This document shows positions 58,945 through 64,000 of a stretch of DNA of 64,000 nucleotides, in pieces (within the stretch, counting starts at the first letter, position 1; each line of letters starts with the position of its first letter). Under the pieces are notes generated by a model. The model saw nothing but the letters and a program-made list of their open reading frames with translations, had not been told where the DNA came from and did not search any database. Source of the stretch: Apophysomyces variabilis (taxonomy: Eukaryota > Mucoromycota > Mucoromycetes > Mucorales > Mucoraceae); contig MZZL01000405.1 of the NCBI GenBank assembly GCA_002749535.1, forward strand, positions 1,233,834-1,297,833, in the 5' to 3' direction. A program made the translations under genes and the position numbers.

Positions 58945-60457
58945 CAGTCATTTCAAAAAGTAAAGTCGCTGTTTTTGAATGCAATGTCGTCCAAAAAATT
59001 CTCGTGTCCAACAATGATGTCGAATGATCCAAAAATAAAGATGTGTTCATGTCTCATGAAGCTCGTTTATTTCAACATGTCGCTTAGTACTTTTCTTGGT
59101 ATTTTTATTTTTATTATAAAGTGGTATGATTTCTGTTTCTCTGTTTTTTACAGTTTATTTTACAGACATTCTGAACGAACATGCAATTTCTTTACGAAGA
59201 TGGCCGAGAGCATGTTGTTGATGAGAACAGAACTGAGCCCATGGATCTTGCTGTTGACGAGGAGTAGTTTGTTATCGAAACAATAAGTTCGCATACACAA
59301 TTCCAGATGGATAAACCTCCAGAAAGATCTTCTATTCCTGTAGCGCGTCCAGTTGCGAATCAGAGGAACGATGAAGATATTGAGTTTGAGTTATGTAATA
59401 AACGACGCTATACGGTTTACTCTGATGAGGATAAGACTAGATTATTTTATTCATTTTTCAGCAAATGCTTGAATGCCTCTGCTGCTGCGAGACAATTAGG
59501 CATTCATATCCGAGCAGCGCAGAGATGGGTCAAACGTTATTACGAAGACCCCCTGAAAGCATCTTCGAGAAGAAGAAAAAATCAGGTCGCAGTCATATTC
59601 TTGGGGAGGAACATAAGCAATTTCTTTTAAATTACATTGATGAGAATCTTTCTGCTGTTGTAACTGAAGTGGTAGAACGTTTAATACAAAGCTTCGTCGA
59701 TCTGAAAGTTTCTCGTAGTACTGTTTACAACTTTATGACAACTCAGTGCAATTTATCCATTAAGCAGGCGCAACCCCACCCTGTGGAGAGAAACAGTGAG
59801 GAAAAAATCCAGCAAAGGTACGATTGGGCTCAAAAGTGGCAGCAAACTGGCCTAGATTTCACAACGAATCGTGTCTTTCTTGATGAATCAGCGCTTCACA
59901 ATAATTTGAAACGAGGTATGGCTTGGTCAAAGAAGGGAACTTCTGCAATAGTTACAGTGCCTACAATCAAAGCGAATGCAACGTGTAATATCCGCAACTT
60001 GTTTGATTAATGTCAGCTTGAGAGTTCCAAAACGTATCAAAGAAAAAGCTTGGACGTACAATTGATTGTTATGGCATAGGAACGGTGACAGGGCATTATC
60101 TGAGCTTTTTGGAGGCGACGCTTGATGAAATGGACAAGTATCCCGAAATGAAGGGTCATTACCTTGTCATGGATAATGACCCTATCCATAGTTCAGCTAA
60201 CATCAGGAAGTATATTAATTCTCGGGAATACCGATATGTTTATTTTCCCTCCATATTCTCCGGAACTAAATCCTATCGAACAATTCTGGTGAGTTTTCAA
60301 AAGCAAAGTCAAACGAAATAAATTTCTGCAAAAAAATCGTTGATGACAAGAATTGGTGAGGCATGCGATTCAAGTGATTACAAAAGTTTTGTTTCTCATT
60401 CCCTTAAACGTTTTGGGAAGTGCCTCGACAAAGAAAAGTTTTTAAATGGACAGTGCA
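58945..60457 (+). mobile_element. Degraded IS630/mariner-type DNA transposon
   Basis: The left end (ACAGTCATTTCAAAAAGTAA, preceded by T) and the right end read inward (CACTGTCCATTTAAAAACTT) are similar but diverged inverted repeats. The transposase between is broken. The right boundary overlaps the first bases of the 160-bp inverted-repeat arm that starts at 60449. Confidence 0.6.
59307..60420 (+). pseudogene. IS630-like transposase remnant
   Basis: Begins MDKPPERSSIPVARPVANQR and has a helix-turn-helix region (SAAARQLGIHIRAAQRWVKR). It shifts frame near 59580, continues with SRSTVYNFMTTQCNLSIK, NRVFLDESALHNNL (first catalytic Asp) and RGMAWSKKGTSAIVTV, stops near 60008, and resumes with TGHYLSFLEATLDEMDKYPE and YLVMDNDPIHSS (second Asp). 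PPYSPELNPIEQFW (catalytic Glu) is readable only in another frame near 60247. At least three frameshifts or stops. Known family: Tc1/mariner-IS630 transposases common in Mucoromycota. Confidence 0.82.
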
Positions 60458-60608
60458 ATTCCTGTATTGAAGGCCAATGGTGACCAAGGATCCGCAAACT
60501 CAGCGAGCGCACCAAAGCTGCTTGGCCTCGGTGGATAACAAAGACAAATTACAATACCAAACCCCCGGACGGCGCCATATTCGGCTTCAAATTAATCATC
60601 GATGGGCT
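60449..60608 (+). repeat. Left arm of a 160-bp perfect inverted repeat
   Basis: Identical, base for base, to the reverse complement of 63841-64000. It contains the GC-rich core CCCCCGGACGGCGCCATATT. A 30-codon frame (starting MDSAIPVLKANGDQG) lies within it and ends at a TAA. Confidence 0.97.
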
Positions 60609-60650
60609 CAATCGCACAAAAACAAAAAATAAGTAGCGGAATTGGTGATA

Positions 60651-62928
60651 TTACTTACGTCGTGTGGGCGTGATAAAGATGTCGTGGTGCGGACTGGGGA
60701 TGCATTCCTGGAGCACATTGGCCACTTCACAGATGTTATCGAGGCTTTCGCGGTGTTCTAAGGCAGCTTGTGCTTCTTGACCCAGATTGACCATGAAAGC
60801 CTCGAAAGCGAAAAGCAGATCCATAGTTTCGGTGAGTTGGACAAAGGCACTGCGCGATTTTGGTAACAAGATAAGACCGACCTGGCGCGCGTAGAAGATG
60901 CCGTCGATGTTGGTCACGACGTAGATGTAGCCTGCGGAGCCTAAACAAGGCAAAAGCAATGATTCTTATACAGGTCCTCGAGGTCTTAGTGCCAAGCCCT
61001 TACCTACAAAATCGATGGCGGCGGTGGTCTGCAGCGCACGGCACCTTGGATCGAGCGAGCTGAGGTAGGCCAAGATAGCACCATTTGTCCTCAAGTTTTT
61101 GTTCTGTTGCTCTTTTATGAGTGCAGGACATGCACTGGCCGGCTTTACTTCGAGGCTACTGAGCTCGATATACTTGTTACTGCCCTGGTTGTGTTTGACC
61201 AAGATATCAACTTTGCGACCACAACTTTGGCTCTGGCTCGCCTCATAGAGAGCTACGTTCAGACGCTGGATTGTCTTGGTGCAGGCACTAGTGGTCTCAC
61301 CTCTAACATTAATCGGTAAATAAAGTTTTCCTCAAAAAAACAATCCAGAGAGATACTTACTCGGTCAGCTTGATGCTGGTGTTGTTGCTGAATACACTGC
61401 TTAGGATGGTCATAAAACGGCGCAAGACGGTGGCCTCAGTGTCGCTGTCGTTATAGAAGCCCATGAACTTAAGGCTACAAGACACAACAGCAAAAGGATC
61501 AATCAAACAAGAGAGGTCAGAGTGAGAAGAGGAGGTTACTTACATGGCCGCCAGAGTATCCAGAGCACGGTATTCTTGGCTGGCACACTGTTTTGAGAGC
61601 AGGAGAGGACGCTGGAGATCGTGAACGAGGACCATGGTTTCTTCAACCGACCCACCTTGCACACTACAAAAAAAAAGAAGAGAGATCTCGCATGAACTCA
61701 TAGCATATCGCAGACATCTTTCCTTTTATTTACTATGTGCCGATCACTTGCTGTAGTAGAGTCTTTGTATCGTTGGTTGTGACGTGACTGCGGAATTGGG
61801 CGACAACAGCATCAAGGCGTTCGTCGAGACGCTGTGTTGGGAGGAAGGGACGGACATGATCGAAGTCACTGTTTCGGATGGTGTTGACAATACCAGAGAG
61901 CGACAGCCTAGGTTTTTTTTTTTAAAAAAAAAAGAATGAAATTGCTTGAATAATTGTTATATCAAGCAGACTGACTTGAGCCGGTAGATGTCGTCGTGGC
62001 AGAGCTCGCCCTTGAGGATGTGGGCAACATGGCGTGCCAAGGGAGGATGCAAGTCGATTAATGGATTATCATGTATTTGATCCAGTAGACGGCGGTCGGC
62101 ATCCGTCCACGGCTTGCCTAGCAACTAGAAAAAAAGAGATGAGAACAATTGACGAAGCATCCCGCATCCTTACCTTTTTGTAGCCAATGTCAAAGATCGC
62201 CGTCTTGATCCCACTAAGCTGTTCGTCGTCGTGGAACAAGGGTACATTGTTTCCGTCGTCATCGTCAGCATTGTCATCGCCCACAGTGCCGCTGTCCATG
62301 TTGTCAGCCTTCTCTTCCACGTTGGCGGTGTCATTTCCGTCATCATCCACTTTAGCGTCGTCCTGGACATTGTCATGAAGCGGACGCATTCGCTTGCCCA
62401 ATCGCTTCAAGGTGGCACGCTGCGTGACGCTTGCCACGATTCGTGCCGTCTCAGCGTAATCGGCCAAGGCATTAATGCTTAAGTTCGTGTATGTCGTGTC
62501 CAGTCGCATGAGAGTCTCCAGCCGACTGTGCACGTCTTCCCAGTACGTTTTATCCATAGAGAGCCCCCTGTGAATAATTAATAAAAAAAAAGAATGAAAA
62601 GTAAGCAGGAGTACTCACAGGAAAGACAGAGAAAGACTTACGGCAATTTTGCGTGAGGTTTAAGACGTCGAAAAGCTGAAACAAAGCGCGACGTCCACGC
62701 ACTGTGAAGGCCTTTGGCGCTGCTATCCACGCAGCTTAACGACCAGAGAGGCATTTCGCGACGGTATTTGTCAATGAACTTGTTGAAAGTCGGATGCTTT
62801 GTATTGACAATGTAATTCATAATCTCTACATCATAATAAATAATAAATCACAGAATATAAAAGCTTATTCTTAGCCGTCTACCGTTACGGCCGTCATAGC
62901 CATTGTAGGTCTCGTCTGAGTCTGTCAT
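60651..62928 (-). CDS. Nine-exon gene with PD-(D/E)XK nuclease-like signature
   Basis: Exons, in order: 62928-62883, 62825-62642, 62567-62174, 62124-61977, 61907-61734, 61663-61544, 61474-61361, 61302-61004 and 60940-60651. Every junction is GT-AG and introns are 49-74 nt. The product is about 589 residues. My exon lengths total one base short of a multiple of three, the discrepancy being in exon 4, so either a boundary there is misread by one base or there is a single-base deletion. The N-terminal half is helical with a long Asp/Asn-rich acidic tract (about residues 130-185). The C-terminal third contains CGRKVDILV, then IELSSLEVKP: an Asp, 19 residues, then E-x-K, the spacing of a PD-(D/E)XK nuclease core. 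KNLRTNGAILAYLSSLDPR and AGYIYVVTNIDGIFYARQVG follow. I believe similar proteins form large families in Mucoromycota, but no function is established that I can name. It lies between the two arms of the inverted repeat. Confidence 0.8.
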
Positions 62929-63129
62929 GGGAATAAATATACAAGAAAAGGTGAAGAAGGAATGAAAGAAGTGAAAGATTTTAGCGTATCGTGGCTAGTA
63001 CTGTTAATCGCCTCAAAATTCGAGAACGATTTCCAAAGTGACGTATCGCGGCAAGTGCGGAGTGGAACAAATAAAACCCAAGAGTGATAAAACTTTTTTG
63101 TATATCTTCCTTTTTCAGTTTTGTAATTC

Positions 63130-63277
63130 TTGGCCAAGGAAGCGTCGGACAGGTTTCGTCCAGTTCGCCGTCAGTCTTGTGGTATAACCCGGGACGCCCT
63201 AAGTGAAAATGAAGCGCTTTGTAATGCCATTGTGCCGTGCAATAGCGACTTCATCAGTAGCGCTGTGCCAAGGTGGG
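63130..63277 (+). repeat. 148-bp direct repeat, copy 1
   Basis: Matches 63398-63545 with three differences. Open in one frame throughout (KEASDRFRPVRRQSCGITRD and onward), continuing to a GT donor-like site at 63299 (AAG|GTAACC). Confidence 0.92.
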
Positions 63278-63397
63278 ATGATTACTTGTTGCAGCAAGGT
63301 AACCAACATTCAACATATAAAAAACTACGCCATTAACTCTTTTTTTTTTGAATGCTAACTATTGTAATGATGTCTGGCTTGTTTACGAGTACCCACT

Positions 63398-63545
63398 TTG
63401 GTCAAGGAAGCGTCGGACAGGTTTCGTCCAGTTCGCCGTCAGTCTTGTGGTACAACCCGGGACGCCCTAAGTGAAAATGAAGCGCTTTGTAATGCCATTG
63501 TGCCGTGCAATAGCGACTTCATCAGTAGCGCTGTGCCAAAGTGGG
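63398..63545 (+). repeat. 148-bp direct repeat, copy 2
   Basis: Second copy, offset 268 bases from the first. The three differences (GCC/GTC, ATA/ACA, AGG/AAG) would each change an amino acid in the shared open frame. Confidence 0.92.
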
Positions 63546-63840
63546 GTTTTCTCCTTCCAATCGATGTCGAGACCCGTCAGCTGTGGACAAACCACTTCAT
63601 TAAATAGCCATTGAAAACCGAACTTCTTCCTCTTTCGCTTCTTTTTTTTCTTCTTGTTTTCCACTTATCTAACAGTCCTAACCTTCCTTATCTCGGTTTG
63701 TCCTTCCCTCCCCTCACCACTCACTACAATAAGCCTGTCGCATTTCCTACCTCATATATCTTGAATCGCATATGCATGGTGACCAGTCAATCTGTGAAAG
63801 TGAATCTGTCTGTTGATAATGATCTTTGTTTTCTGCGATG

Positions 63841-64000
63841 AGCCCATCGATGATTAATTTGAAGCCGAATATGGCGCCGTCCGGGGGTTTGGTATTGTAA
63901 TTTGTCTTTGTTATCCACCGAGGCCAAGCAGCTTTGGTGCGCTCGCTGAGTTTGCGGATCCTTGGTCACCATTGGCCTTCAATACAGGAATTGCACTGTC
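63841..64000 (-). repeat. Right arm of the 160-bp perfect inverted repeat
   Basis: Reverse complement of 60449-60608 with no mismatch, reaching the last base of the window, so the repeat may continue beyond it. Between the arms lie 3,232 bases holding the nuclease-like gene and the direct repeats. Confidence 0.97.

Larger units (their letters stand above)
63130..63607 (+). other. Possible exons carried by the direct repeats
   Basis: Both repeat copies are open in the same frame, with the product ALSENEALCNAIVPCNSDF in each. The first ends SAVPRWDDYLLQQG before a donor-like GTAACC; the second ends with its own stop after LWTNHFIK at 63607. A CAG acceptor-like site lies at 63115-63117. It could be a small gene with a duplicated exon or a duplicated gene fragment. 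The family is not recognised. Confidence 0.3.

Noticed and set aside
60736..60948. Arg-rich minus-strand frame in the last exon of the nuclease-like gene
   Set aside because: Out of frame with the spliced gene, whose junctions are all consistent.
63787..63972. Minus-strand frame within the right inverted-repeat arm
   Set aside because: It lies inside the repeat and is open only by chance; the left arm has the same bases without an equivalent gene context.

Overview
This window looks like nuclear DNA of an early-diverging fungus, most likely Mucoromycota. Coding genes are broken by many short introns (about 45-110 nt, GT-AG, ATG-initiated). Intergenic DNA is AT-rich. The gene content (a Crinkler protein with a ubiquitin-like header, Crypton recombinase, hAT and Tc1/mariner elements, a non-LTR retrotransposon) is typical of that group. 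The genus cannot be fixed from sequence alone. Gene models below were spliced by hand from frame continuity and splice consensus.

Layout. 0.4-8 kb is an ordinary gene neighbourhood: a six-exon orphan gene, a USF-like bHLH regulator (minus), a ten-exon coiled-coil protein resembling the SSX2IP/ADIP/Msd1 centrosomal family, and ribosomal protein eS28 with an AUG-only first exon. 9.7-10.4 kb holds the first member of a small one-finger C2H2 gene family. 11.8-13.6 kb is a minisatellite of about 62 copies of a 28-bp unit carrying a 16-bp palindrome; it ends exactly at the left end of an apparently intact hAT transposon (13.6-17.5 kb). 18.8-22.4 kb is a Crinkler gene (ubiquitin-like header, P-loop NTPase, nuclease-like C terminus) interrupted by an 818-base assembly gap. 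22.86-24.21 kb is a complete Tc1/mariner element with near-perfect terminal repeats and TA duplications. 25.2-30 kb is a dead LINE on the minus strand. 32.3-33.0 kb encodes a secreted CAP/PR-1 protein with a damaged splice donor.

33-56 kb is gene-poor. The only convincing genes in it are five more C2H2 family members, all on the plus strand, all with one phase-1 intron and a last exon of 233-236 nt; one of them (41.4 kb) is decaying. I think this expanded, apparently lineage-specific family is the best candidate for an undescribed system.

56-64 kb is an accessory cluster: a 5'-truncated LINE, a Crypton with one frameshift, a degraded IS630-type mariner, and a nine-exon gene with a PD-(D/E)XK-like signature lying between two arms of an identical 160-bp inverted repeat, with two 148-bp direct repeats beside it. 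The right arm runs to the end of the window, so the full extent of that structure is unknown.

No tRNA, rRNA or CRISPR was recognised. The genes do not form operons; the clearest relationships are paralogy (C2H2 family) and co-location of mobile elements with lineage-specific genes.
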